A DNA stretch of 64,000 nucleotides, from the NCBI GenBank assembly GCA_022496185.1, contig WTXG01000041.1:62001-126000 (forward strand), written 5' to 3'. Shown piece by piece: positions 35,466 through 45,929 of the stretch (position 1 is the stretch's first letter; the number at the start of each line of letters is the position of its first letter). Below the pieces are notes generated by a model. It did not search any database, was not told the DNA's origin, and saw only the letters and a program-made list of their open reading frames with translations. This DNA comes from Multifurca ochricompacta. Taxonomy: Eukaryota > Basidiomycota > Agaricomycetes > Russulales > Russulaceae. Position numbers and translations under genes: made by a program.

Positions 35466-35838
35466 GTTGATAAAGCTGAATGTGTCGAATGCGTTGATAC
35501 ATCGGATGTAGTTCTCGGTAGGTAAGAAGGGGGGTAGTAGGAAGGTAGCAGCGTAAACAAAGTCAATTCAAATCAAAAATACGGTTCTTACAACTCTTTC
35601 GCTTTTTCTCATTGATGTGGCCCAAAAGAGGTCCGATATCAAGGGAGACGACGCAACAACATAGTGGTTTCCCTATCCAGTTCTTCCGCGGACATCGGGG
35701 AAAAAAATGAAAAATAAAAATAAAATAAAGAAAAAGCGTGAATACGGACATCCTTGTCTTGACAGGGTACTCTCAGCCGAAAGCAAAAAAAAAAAGGTAT
35801 ATAAGCGGGTCTGCCTTTTCGTGATTTTTATCCCCATC

Positions 35839-35985
35839 ATGGATGACATGACATGCAAGATCATTTCTCTTCACATCTCCCCCTCGACGCATCAATATCG
35901 CATCATTCAATACATGCAAGACCTTGCTCGTGCTATCTACTGTAAAGCACGCCAGGTCGGGTTGATTTATCTTTTACATGGTTGA
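35839..35985 (+). CDS. Conserved 48-residue micro-ORF, unit 2
   Basis: Starts MDDMTCKIISLH and ends VGLIYLLHG before TGA. The C-terminal 32 residues match unit 1 nearly completely. A TATATAAG box precedes it. Confidence 0.4.
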   Translation: MDDMTCKIISLHISPSTHQYRIIQYMQDLARAIYCKARQVGLIYLLHG

Positions 35986-36854
35986 ATGCTCGCGTGCGGT
36001 GTTGATCGAGGGGTATAAGTGGATGGGTGGGGAAGTGCGGGAGGGAAGAGTTTGTCGATGTCTTTGTGTGTCTGTATTATTGGGCAGCAGCGACGCGTCT
36101 AGATGACCGGGGAGTTCTGACGAGCGAGTTGCTGGGGGACTGGCACTCGTACCCCTCGACAGACGCAAGAGGCAAAATAAAAAAAAGCCCATTCACAGAG
36201 GTTGCGAGGTTTAGAATCGGTTTTTCTTGCCTTTAATGGCCGGGACGCGTCGCTGCTGCCAACCCCACGGAAACTATTATATTGTATGGGGTGTTGATGA
36301 GGAAAAAGAAAGAAATATAATGCTCTCGTGGGTTGTTGATTCGTTAAACCTTGGTGTGGTGTGATCAAATATGAACCTGTGGGTTGGGAAGGAACACTTG
36401 GCTGCCGGAATCCCTTTCTAGTATCCCGCAGAATAGCTTTTTTTTTTTTTCTTGCCCATTCATGAACGAGAACGAGAAAACGTACCATCTCCTTGTCCGT
36501 GGGGAACGCGCGGACTTCCCTGTCTCGCTCGTCGCCGTGCCGTTGTAAGGAGGATGATGACTCGGACGCTGGGCGTGAAACCTCCGGCCTTCACCACTTC
36601 TGGCTTGACCCGTTTGCTCTCTGATTTGAATAAAGAATTCTGACAGCGATTGATGCATGGTGCGAGTGCGAGCAATTTGGATTGGTGCGCGTTCCGGGCC
36701 GTCTGTCCGTTCTCGGTTTCGTGTTTCGTCTTGTCTCGCTCGGCTTCGTCCTCTTTCATATACTATACTAACTGATCTCTCTGCGAGTATATAAAGGAGC
36801 ATACAATGCTTGTAGTAGAACCAGCAGAGCAATCAACAATCAAGAAGTCGAATT

Positions 36855-36890
<36 letters not shown>

Positions 36891-37116
36891 CAACGACGTC
36901 AAAGTAAGCAGCATTTTTGCCAAGTTCAAGCACGACAAACCGTTCAATTCAAGGTCATTATATGCTAACACCTATTGTTGAAGTTACTCGGTCCTAAAGT
37001 TATCTCGGGGCTCCCTCTCCTCTTTTTGGGAACATGCTTTGCCTCGAACTTGAACTCACCGCGGATTGGATTCGCGGTATCCTCAAAGAAAGAGGGGACC
37101 AGAGGAGCTTGCTGAC
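35986..37116. other. Unit 2 region before the hAT-like insertion
   Basis: Homologous to 25951-27080. Includes a (TC)n microsatellite at about 36857-36888 that is absent at the matching place in units 1 and 3, and a TATATAAAGG motif near 36790. No gene is recognised. Confidence 0.45.
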
Positions 37117-37752
37117 TAGGGTTGCAGAAAATATTGGAGGCCATTAATTTACTGGTAATTTACAGAGGGTCTGATGGGAAGGTGGTAGTAAAAAATCACG
37201 TGATACTTTCATGTGATGTTTTCAATTATAATTCCATCGAGAAGTTGTTGTCTAGGAACTCTCCAAGAGCTTCTGGAGGGTTAGGAGCAGCCACGGAAGT
37301 GTCACTTGATGGTTCATCAGAAAGAGCTGCTGCAAGACACAGATGACAAATTAATGGTTGGCGAGACCTCGAGAGAATGTTCAGGACGGAACGTCTCAAG
37401 ATTTGGCTTATCCAACCAACTATCATCCTTGTCGTCATCCGGATTCTCATCCAGTTTGCCATCTGACTTCAAAAAAACCTGTTCTTGATATCAAAAAATT
37501 TCACAGACAGTTTTGAATTAACATGCAAGCGAGCCTTTGATGATAGAGTGAGATAAGCTGTCAAAAACGTGCAAATAGATAGGCTATGCACCTTTTCTTC
37601 CATTTTGTAGTACTGCCATCTGAGTCACGTGGGCACGTGACCTGGTAAATTACTACCTTCCCACAGCGGCCCAGTAAATTACCAGTAATTTACTCGTAAT
37701 TTACTGTAAATATTGGGTTGGTAAAAAAGTACCTATTTTTTCCGCAACCCTA
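37117..37752. mobile_element. hAT-like non-autonomous DNA element, 636 bp
   Basis: Flanked by the 8-base direct repeat TTGCTGAC (37109-37116 and 37753-37760). Ends are inverted: TAGGGTTGCAGAAAA on the left and the complement of TAGGGTTGCGGAAAA on the right, with subterminal repeats of TAATTTACTGGTAATTTAC type. The matching site in units 1 and 3 is uninterrupted (TTTGCTGACTGCGATT), which proves insertion. No transposase is encoded. Confidence 0.8.
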
Positions 37753-38084
37753 TTGCTGACCGCGATTGATTAGTTAGTGGAGATGCAGTCACGTGACCGT
37801 CAAAGAGTTATTCCTTTCGGTCAGGGCCAGACAAGAGCAAGGCTAAGGGATACTTGTGCATAACTCAGCAAACGGGCATATGGCCATGCCACCATATTTT
37901 CTTATGTTTCCTTCCCGAGACCCGAGTGAGAGGGCGAGGCGGCGGAGAAGCAGACTTTTTTGGCCGATCCCAAAACGTATAAAGGGGCTCTCGATGATCG
38001 CAATGGTTTATTATCTATCCAGCTCAACAACACTCTTACAACCACAACCACTTAATCCATTCTTCTCCTCAAACTCGAAAAAAT

Positions 38085-39208
38085 ATGTCCAGGTGATCAA
38101 CTTCCCATCCGCTCCAAACTGCTGCACACGAATTAACATTTGCTCCCTCAGCCCGTCCTCTACACCTTCCCTCATTCTGTCTGGGCCGCTGCTCCTCACC
38201 TCGCTCTGTTCGTCCTCATTATTGTTTTTGTACACCGTGAATCTGATAAGCTGACATTTACATGGTCAATCCACCAGTGGTGAGCTCGGCCTTGATGCAG
38301 ACCCCAGAGTTGTCAACCTCATCGAAGGTGCAAACTTCGATCCCGAATTCGTCAAAGTTGTAAGTCGTAAAGCCCTAGCTCTCCTTGTCTACTGCACCCA
38401 TGACACCCGTCTTCTTAGAACCCACATGCCACTCTTCCCACCCTTACCACGAGGGCAAATCGTTCACAAGTACTGTCGCTGTGATCAACTATCTGGTGTC
38501 GATTTCGTCAAGAAAGATCGCCCCTGAGACCTCCATCACGACAGTGGTGCATGAGGATAAGATAGATCCCAATTTGCGTTCGTCGCCTCGGTAAGAAATC
38601 CATTTCTCCGTTTTCACATCGACATGAATAAACTGACACCTTTTCTCAGAGAAATGACGAAGAACTCGCTAAGACCTCAAGTGGCTTCGCTAATATCTTC
38701 ACGTATGTCTGGAAGCTCTGGATCGTTTTCGTCTTATCTTACCATTTCTCCCCCCCCCCCCCCCTTTCGCAGGATTCGGTGGTTTGAAGAAGTTTGCCCC
38801 CACACCAGAGGGGCAAGTGCACAAGGGGTTCTATGACAAGTAGATCAGATCCATCTCTGGCGTCCACGCCCTTCTCAACGGCCAGGCACCTGACGAAGTC
38901 AAGCAAGGGTTCTTCAATGTTTCCACTGCCCTCTGGGAGTCTATCAAGAGCTTCATCTTTGAGACGCTTCCTGCGGCATCACTGAGGGACCATTCATCGG
39001 CGGTTCCCGTCCGGGTATCGATGACTTGCACGTCGGAGCGTGGCTTGCGCGGATCGCGTTTCTTTCGGGTGGGCAGAAATGTGACCGAGGTGTCGCGGCG
39101 CTGGAGAAGAGGTTCGGCCCCGTCCCTGAGAAGGTCAAGGTGTACTGGGTGGCGTGGATCGGGCGTGATAGTTGGGTTGGGGCCTACCCTGACAACGTAT
39201 TGCACTAA
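38085..39208 (+). pseudogene. Glutathione S-transferase-like gene, copy 2 (interrupted)
   Basis: Same exon order as copy 1. It differs at exon 1 (ATGTCCAG, one A fewer, so the join to PVLYTFPHS shifts frame). It shares with copy 1 the TTTT to TTT slip near PNFAF and the TAG after FYDK. It also lost single bases near 38985 (PAAITEG region). The C-run before exon 5 (38749-38764) is longer than in the other copies. The point nonsense mutation is the only break that cannot easily be sequencing error. Confidence 0.75.
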
Positions 39209-39599
39209 GCGCAAAGATTTTTTATTTTGTATTTTAGAAACTGTGTATATGACTGGATGGCGAGCTAGGCTAGAATTGATGATAATGATCACAATCTTTT
39301 TTCTTTCTCTTTCAATTGATTTTATTCGCACTTCAGGGTCTTGCCTAAATCGCGCGGCTACTACAGGGACATAGTAACTACTGTAGAAGAGGGTGGCTAG
39401 CAGGTTAATGCTAATGGTGTAAAACCCGGGTGGGGAAAACTCGGTTTGTGTAATGAATGTGTTATGCGTTGATACGTCGGATGCGTCGAATACATCGAAC
39501 CCTCTTGAAACTTCGTAGACTGACTGTTTGCTACCGTGGCAGACAAAGCTAATATTTCTTTATATACATGAGGTCTGTGTGAAACTATGAAACGAGCCA

Positions 39600-40980
39600 A
39601 ATGAAAGGGAAACACAACAACATCGAGTGGTCGAAAGCGCGAGAAGGCAAGACAGGCCAGAAGAGCGGGCAGAGATGGAAGACTTCAGGCCCAAGTCCAG
39701 ATGCCGAACACCATCCACATAGATGACCAAGGCACTCACATAGTGGTACCAAATCCAGTGCTCATCACTCAGGCTCAACCGAATCGTATAAAACGGACGG
39801 ACGACCTATAGCGTTCAACTCGACAGTCACTCCTTATTCTTATTTTTCATTTTTTATTTACTCTTCCTCATCTAAACGTAACAAGGTGGAGCCGAACTTT
39901 GCGACATCATCAGAACCTGATAAACAGCACGACTTACTCAGAAAAACTCATGACAAGTCATAGAAAATGGAAAATACGCACGAGATAGGGATAAGCTTGA
40001 TTTTCAGAGGACCAAAAGTGGGCCCGAATATGGTCGCTGACAGATCAATCCAAAGCCAACCACCAGAGATATAGAACCTGGCTTCCCCATTCAGAACCGA
40101 AATGCCGAAAGTCACTTCGACACCATCTTTAAGGTTTCCCTTCACTGCAGCCAACGTGAACGTCCCAATGATCGGGAGCCTGACAGCGAACTCTGCATCA
40201 ATCTCGAGGGTACCATTATCAATGTAACCTCTCAGCTGAGAGAGATTCAAGTCAATCAGTGACCATATTACAATACAAAAGACAACGAGAATTGACTCAC
40301 AATCCAAGTGACACCCCAGAGTGGGACCTCAATGTCAATGTCATATTGTGGGACCCTGGGACCGTCGTAGTAAACAGGAGCACCGGCTATGGCGTATACG
40401 TGGATAATTTCTGCAGTTACCGGATCTTCGTATTGATGATGATGACCCTCAATCCATTTCTCGAGACCTAGGTTTCAGAGCTCATCAGAATGGATTACAG
40501 CTAGAATAGCAAGGTTCGATTCTCACCAATATCAGTGGACATGTTGAGCACTCTGTGATTGTAAGTGTGTGGGGTATTATGATGAAGAAATGTCATCGGA
40601 TTTTACTACTGTATTTATACGGTTCAGAATGCAATTGTTAACCAAACCAAGGAATTACATAGTCTCAATACCGGAGGCTATATTTTTCTATATTATTTGT
40701 AAAGCTGAGAGACAATGGAAGTACCCAGGGTGTAATAATGACTGTCGTTGCATCTGCTGATCCACGTTTAACGCTTCAGCAGAATGAACGGGAAAGCAAA
40801 GCTCCTATGCCCAAAATGGTAAAGCCAGATGATGGAGACTAACTATGTGCATTCTTTTCTTTCAGTTGCGGTGTTTACGTCGGTGTAGAGCGAAACGTTG
40901 GAGGGCTGTTGGTGCATCTGCTGCTCCACGTTTACGCGCCAGCGCTTCAGAAAGAATGATCCGGGGAAAGCGATTATTTC
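39600..40980. repeat. Palindrome 2, left arm
   Basis: Reverse complement of 41836-43170. Carries B2 minus. The arm ends at GGAAAGCGATTATT. Confidence 0.8.
39948..40542 (-). CDS. Family B small protein, copy B2 minus (intact)
   Basis: From ATG 40542 (MSTDI), all three exons stay in frame with GT-AG introns. Exon 3 reads LRGYIDNGTLEIDAEFAV, KGNLKDGVEVTFGISVLNG and RFYISGGWLWIDLSATIFG. It is closer to its partner B2 plus than to copies in the other palindromes (shared TLEID, TFTLAAVKG, VLNG and SATIFG). Function unknown. Confidence 0.6.
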
Positions 40981-41835
40981 CTAAAGCCAGATGACCGAAG
41001 ACCCTATGCTTCAGCTCCAGCTAGCACCCCTCGTATGCGAGCCCGCGGTGGTTGTGTCTGGCACGTAAATTGATCTGTATCACCTGCCACTACTCCATGT
41101 TGAACCTTTTTGAATGTAGGAGCTTTTCTTTCTTGGACTCGGGCCCTATGTCATCCTTCAACTTGTTTTCCTTTTTCAATCTATTTGGAAGCATACAAGT
41201 ACAGCAGTAGATCCAATGGGAAAGTCCATTCTTTCGAATAAATATAAAATATACTTCTTGTTGAGCCGGGAACGGATCAGAGTAGGCCGGACCGGATCAG
41301 ATGTGACCGGAGTTGCCGGACTTAAGTGGACATTGTAATAATACTTACTGACTGACATTCCACTCGTTTACTATGATTAAGATACAATCCTTTATGACCA
41401 CAGCACAGCACACTCTTTACAGTATTCAAGGACAGTACTTATGTAGCTTGCACTTCAGTTTTGACCAATTCACAACAGAAGTGAGTATTTACTTAGATTA
41501 TCTTTACCATGCATATAGCTACCATTACTCGTATAGTTATCTTGGTACCCGCTTAGGTAAAGGCTAAAGGCTAATTAATATAGTTTTGACCATTCATAAC
41601 TGAATCAAGCTTGCTTAGCTAGCGCTAATCTAACCTCAGCTGCGTTTCTACACTTCTTTATCGTGCCTCACACCCTGCAGTTACAGAGTAACCCATATGT
41701 CTCACACTCGCTCTGATATCGGTGCGAATCCAACCCTGTTACACTAATTGTGCAGTTCTGATAGGGCCGGAAAATCAGACCTCAATGAATGGCTCGGGGG
41801 TCATCACTGATAAGATAAATGCAGAAATAATCGCT
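40981..41835. other. Palindrome 2 spacer (855 bp)
   Basis: Non-palindromic sequence between the arms. It contains a truncated family B relic at its right end. The same spacer occurs in unit 3 at 48556-49466 in the opposite orientation. Confidence 0.7.
41695..41835 (+). pseudogene. Truncated family B relic in spacer 2
   Basis: ATGTCTCACACTCGCTCTG, then GATATCGGTGCGAATCCAAC, aligns with exon 1 plus intron 1 of the B genes. CTCAATGAATGGCTCGGGG matches the ELEKWLEG start of exon 2, after which homology stops. It recurs inverted at about 48556-48695. Confidence 0.5.
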
Positions 41836-43170
41836 TTCCCCGGATCATTCTTTCTGAAGCGCTGGCGCGTAAACGTGGAGCAGCAGATGCACCAACAGCC
41901 CTCCAACGTTTCGCTCTACACCGACGTAAACACCGCAACTGAAAGAAAAGAATGCACATAGTTAGTCTCCATCATCTGGCTTTACCATTTTGGGCATAGG
42001 AGCTTTGCTTTCCCGTTCATTCTGCTGAAGCGTTAAACGTGGATCAGCAGATGCAACGACAGTCATTATTACACCCTGGGTACTTCCATTGTCTCTCAGC
42101 TTTACAAATAATATAGAAAAATATAGCCTCCGGTATTGAGACTATGTAATTCCTTGGTTTGGTTAACAATTGCATTCTGAACCGTATAAATACAGTAGTA
42201 AAATCCGATGACATTTCTTCATCATAATACCCCACACACTTACAATCACAGAGTGCTCAACATGTCCACTGATATTGGTGAGAATCGAACCTTGCTATTC
42301 TAGCTGTAATCCATTCTGATGAGCTCTGAAACCTAGGTCTCGAGAAATGGATTGAGGGTCATCATCATCAATACGAAGATCCGGTAACTGCAGAAATTAT
42401 CCACGTATACGCCATAGCTGGCGCTCCTGTTTTCCACAACGATACCAAGGTCCCACATTATGACATTGATATTGAGTTCCCACTCTGGGGTGTCGTTTGG
42501 ATTGTGAGTCATTTTTCGTTGTCCTCTGTATTGTAATATGGTCATTGATTGACTTGAATCTCTCTCTCAGCTGAGAGGTTACATTGATCATAGCACCCTC
42601 GAGATCGATGGAGAGTTAGCCGTCAGGCTCCCGATCATTGGGACGTTCACGTTGGCTGCAGTGAAGGGAAACCTTAAAGATGGTGTCAAAGCGACTTTCG
42701 GCATTTCGGTTCTGAATGGGGACGCCAGGTTCTATGCCTCTGGTGGTTGGCTTTGGATTGATCTGTCAGCGACCATATTCGGGGCCACTCTTGGTCCTCT
42801 GACAATCAAGCTTATCCCTGTCCCGTGCGTATTTTCCATTTTCTCTGACTTGTCATGAGTGTTTCTGAGTGAGTCGTGCTGTTTATCAGGTCCTGATGAT
42901 GTCGCAAAGTTCGACCCCACCTTGTTACGTTTAGATTGAGGAAGAGTAAATAAAAAATGAAAAATAAGAATAAGGGAGTGACTGTCGAGTTGAACGCTAT
43001 AGGTCGTCCGTCCGTTTTATAAGATTCACTTGAGTGATGAGCACTGGATTTGGTACCACTATGTGAGTGCCTTGGTCATCTAAGTGGACGGTGTTCGGCA
43101 TCTGGGCCTGGGCCTGAAGTCTTCAATCTCTGCTTGCTCTGGCCAGCCCTGCATTCTCGCGCTTTCACCT
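41836..43170. repeat. Palindrome 2, right arm
   Basis: Inverted counterpart of 39600-40980; carries B2 plus. Confidence 0.8.
42262..42858 (+). CDS. Family B small protein, copy B2 plus (intact)
   Basis: Reads MSTDI, then exon 2 with EKWIEGHHHQYEDPVTAEI and FPLWGVVWI. Exon 3 reads LRGYIDHSTLEIDGELAV, KGNLKDGVKATFGISVLNG and RFYASGGWLWIDLSATIFG. Frame open through all exons. A TATAAATA box near 42185 lies upstream. Confidence 0.6.
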
Positions 43171-43514
43171 ATGCCGAAGGATGGGTATTGTTGTGCTTCT
43201 TGGACTACCAGTAATATCAATAGTATCAATCCCAGAACAAGCAATCCACCGCCACTGCTCCAACTGGTGATATCGACATCCTCACTAAAGGTTTTGATTA
43301 CACGGCATACAGTGCTGGGATCTCTACAGAGTAGATATTCCTGCAGTTGTAATCCCACTGTACGATCGTAAGACCGTGTGAGTTTGAAGGGGACAGACGA
43401 GTAGCCATGCAAGTCTGGTAGGCCATTTGCTAAACTTGAAGGCTTGAACCTGAATGGCTGAAAGCTCGAATCGATAACGCCGATAATGCCGAATACGTCG
43501 ATGAGGCTGAACAT
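43080..43514 (-). CDS. Family C small single-TM protein, copy C2 (intact, 144 residues)
   Basis: Unrecognised family. From ATG 43514 the protein reads MFSLIDVFGIIGV, FKPSSLANGLPDLHGYSSVP, FKLTRSYDRTVG and VIKTFSEDVDITSW. A hydrophobic helix GGGLLVLGLILLILLVV (about residues 93-109) and a polar tail of about 35 residues ending RPRCRTPST follow. One predicted membrane span, no obvious signal peptide. It is the only one of three full-length C copies with an unbroken frame. An upstream exon is possible, because the frame is open beyond the ATG. Confidence 0.5.
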   Translation of the reverse strand: MFSLIDVFGIIGVIDSSFQPFRFKPSSLANGLPDLHGYSSVPFKLTRSYDRTVGLQLQEYLLCRDPSTVCRVIKTFSEDVDITSWSSGGGLLVLGLILLILLVVQEAQQYPSFGIGESARMQGWPEQAEIEDFRPRPRCRTPST

Positions 43515-43879
43515 ATTGATAAAGCTGAATGTGTCGAATGCGTTGATACATCGGATGTAGTTCTCGGTAGGTAAGAAGGGGGGTAGTAGGAAGGTAGCAG
43601 CGTAAACAAAGTCAATTCAAATCAAAAATACGGTTCTTACAACTCTTTCGCTTTTTCTCGTTGATGTGGTCCAAAAGAGGTCCGATATCAAGGGAGACGA
43701 ATAGTGGTTTCCCTATCCAGTTCTTCCGCGGACATCGGGGAAAAAAATGAAAAATGAAAAATAAAATAAAGAAAAAGCGTGAATACGGACCTCCTTGTCT
43801 TGACAGGGTACTCTCAGCCGAAAGCAAAAAAAAAAAGGTATATAAGCGGGTCTGCCTTTTCGTGATTTTTATCCCCATC

Positions 43880-44026
43880 ATGGATGACATGACATGCAAG
43901 ATCATTTCTCTTCACATCTCCCCCTCGACGCATCAATATCGCATCATTCAATACATGCAAGACCTTGCTCGTGCTATCTACTGTAAAGCACGCCAGGTCG
44001 GGTTGATTTATCTTTTACATGGTTGA
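43880..44026 (+). CDS. Conserved 48-residue micro-ORF, unit 3
   Basis: Same length and predicted sequence as the unit 2 copy, with the same TATATAAG box upstream. Confidence 0.4.
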   Translation: MDDMTCKIISLHISPSTHQYRIIQYMQDLARAIYCKARQVGLIYLLHG

Positions 44027-44370
44027 ATGCTCGCGTGCGGTGTTGATGAGGGGTATAGTGGATGGGTGGGGGAGTGAGGGAGGGAAGGGTTTGTCGGTGT
44101 CTTTGTGTGTCTGTATTATTGGGCAGCAGCGACGCGTCTAGATGACCAGGGAGTTCTGACGAGCGAGTTGCTGGGGGACTGGCACTCGTACACCTCGACA
44201 GACGCAAGAGGCAAAATAAAAAAAAGCCCATTCACAGAGGTTGCGAGGTTTAGAACCGGTTTTTCTTGCCTTTAATGGCCGGGACGCGTCGCTGCTGCCA
44301 ACCCCACGGAGACTATTATATTGTATGGGGTGTTGATGAGGAAAAATAAATAAATATAATGCTCTCGTGG
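44027..44370. other. Unit 3 region before the hAT-like insertion
   Basis: Homologous to 35986-36330; no gene recognised. Confidence 0.45.
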
Positions 44371-44378
44371 GTTGTTGA

Positions 44379-44784
44379 TAGTGATGTGCCTGGCCGGCTC
44401 AGAGAAGCTAAAAGCCAAAGCCGCCGGCTCAGCCGCGGCTTTCAACAGCACATACAAGTGCAATAGCAATCGTCAAAATCAGTAGAAATCTGATCACAAA
44501 GTGGTTGATTTGGGTCATGTGATCATGTTTATTGCAGCATTTCAAACTTTTTTTCGATATAGCTTTGCAATACGTAAACACTAAGTCATATTTGGATTAG
44601 CTGAACTATAACTACTAGTTATATGTCATAAATTTTCTCTGCCAAAAGCCGGCTTGGGCCAAGCCGGGCCAGGGCCAAGCCGTCTGTGGCGGCTTTGGCT
44701 CGGCCCAGACTTTAGGAAAGCTGGAGCCGCCTCAGGCCAAGCCAAAGCCGCGGCTTTTGGGCCAAGCCGGCCGGAACATCACTA
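44379..44784. mobile_element. hAT-like MITE, 406 bp
   Basis: Flanked by the 8-base direct repeat GTTGTTGA (44371-44378 and 44785-44792). Terminal inverted repeats begin TAGTGATGTGCC on the left and, complemented, TAGTGATGTTCC on the right, followed by GC-rich CGGCTT/AAGCCG-type subterminal repeats. Units 1 and 2 have the empty site GGTTGTTGATTCGTT. No coding capacity. Confidence 0.85.
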
Positions 44785-44792
44785 GTTGTTGA

Positions 44793-45669
44793 TTCGTTAA
44801 ACCTTGGTGTGGTGTGATCAAATATGAACCTGTGGGTTGGGAAGGAACACTTGGCTGCAGGAATCCCTTTCTAGTATCCCGCAGAATAGCTTTTTTTTTT
44901 TTTCTTGCCCATTCATGAACGAGAACGAGAAAACGTACCATCTCCTTGTCCGTGGGGAACGCGCGGACTTCCCTGTCTCGCTCGTCGCCGTGCCGTTGTA
45001 AGGAGGATGATGACTCGGACGCTGGGCGTGAAACCTCCGGCCTTCACCACTTCTGGCTTGACCCGTCTGCTCTCTGAATCTGAATAAAGAATTCTGACAG
45101 ACTCTGATACGGGTACAAATGCGACGATTGATGCATGGTGCGTGCGATTGCGAGCAATTCATTCATTCGGATTCATTCATTCGGATTGGTGCGCGTTCCG
45201 CAACGTACAGACGGCCTGTACGTTCTCGGTTTCGTGCCCCTCTTTTCAACGACATCAAAGTAAGCAGTGTTTTGGCCAAGTTCAAGCACGGCAAACCCTT
45301 CGATTCAAGGACATTCTATGCTAACACTTATTGTTGAAGTTACTCGGTCCCTTTTCCTTAAGTTATCTCGGGGCTCCCTCTCCTCTCTCCTCTTTTGGGA
45401 ACATGCTTTCGAACTCGAACTCAACGCGCGGATTAGACCCGTACACAGTATTCTCCCCTCCGCTGCTGATCCCGTCTCCGATCCACGGTATCCTCAAAGA
45501 AAGAGGGGCCAATGGTTGGTCTTCATTGTGAGCTTGGAAGAAAAGTGCACGAGGTGTTGCCCCCGAATTCTGAAATGACGCTTCCGAGAAGATCGACACC
45601 AACCCGGCCCTCCGTCCCCTGCATACAGGTCCAGGTTTGCTGACTGCGATTATTAGTCAGTCGAGATGC
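44793..45669. other. Unit 3 region between MITE and GST promoter
   Basis: Homologous to about 26310-27098; no gene recognised. Confidence 0.45.
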
Positions 45670-45929
45670 GGTCACGTGACCGTCAAAGAGTCATACCGTG
45701 TGAGGCCAAGGGACACCTTAGGTGCCTGTGCATAACTCAGCAAACAGGTATATGGGCATACCATCCATATTTTCTTATGTTTCCTTCCAGAGACCCCGAG
45801 CGAGAGAGCGAGGCGGCAGAGAAGCAGACCTTTTTGGCCGATCCACAAAACATATAAAACGGCTCTCGATGATATCCAGCTCACAGCTCAACAACACTCT
45901 TACAACCTCTTAACCCATTCTTCCCTCAG

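Larger units (their letters stand above)
25748..35777. repeat. Tandem repeat unit 1 (about 10.0 kb)
   Basis: First of three direct repeats, delimited by the shared sequence CCGAAAGC followed by an A-run and GGTATATAAG (25750, then 35777 and 43816). Order inside: micro-ORF, GST1, gene-C relic and ankyrin fragment, B1 minus, spacer, B1 plus, gene C1. It is longer than the others because of the ankyrin/C-relic insertion (about 28730-29640) and a larger palindrome spacer (about 31240-33690). Confidence 0.85.
35777..43815. repeat. Tandem repeat unit 2 (about 8.0 kb)
   Basis: Second direct repeat with the same internal order as unit 1. It carries a 636-bp hAT-like insertion (37117-37752) and lacks the ankyrin insertion. 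Confidence 0.85.

Noticed and set aside
36857..36888. (TC)n tract in unit 2 as a regulatory or transposon-end signal
   Set aside because: Ordinary dinucleotide microsatellite; absent at the matching sites of units 1 and 3.
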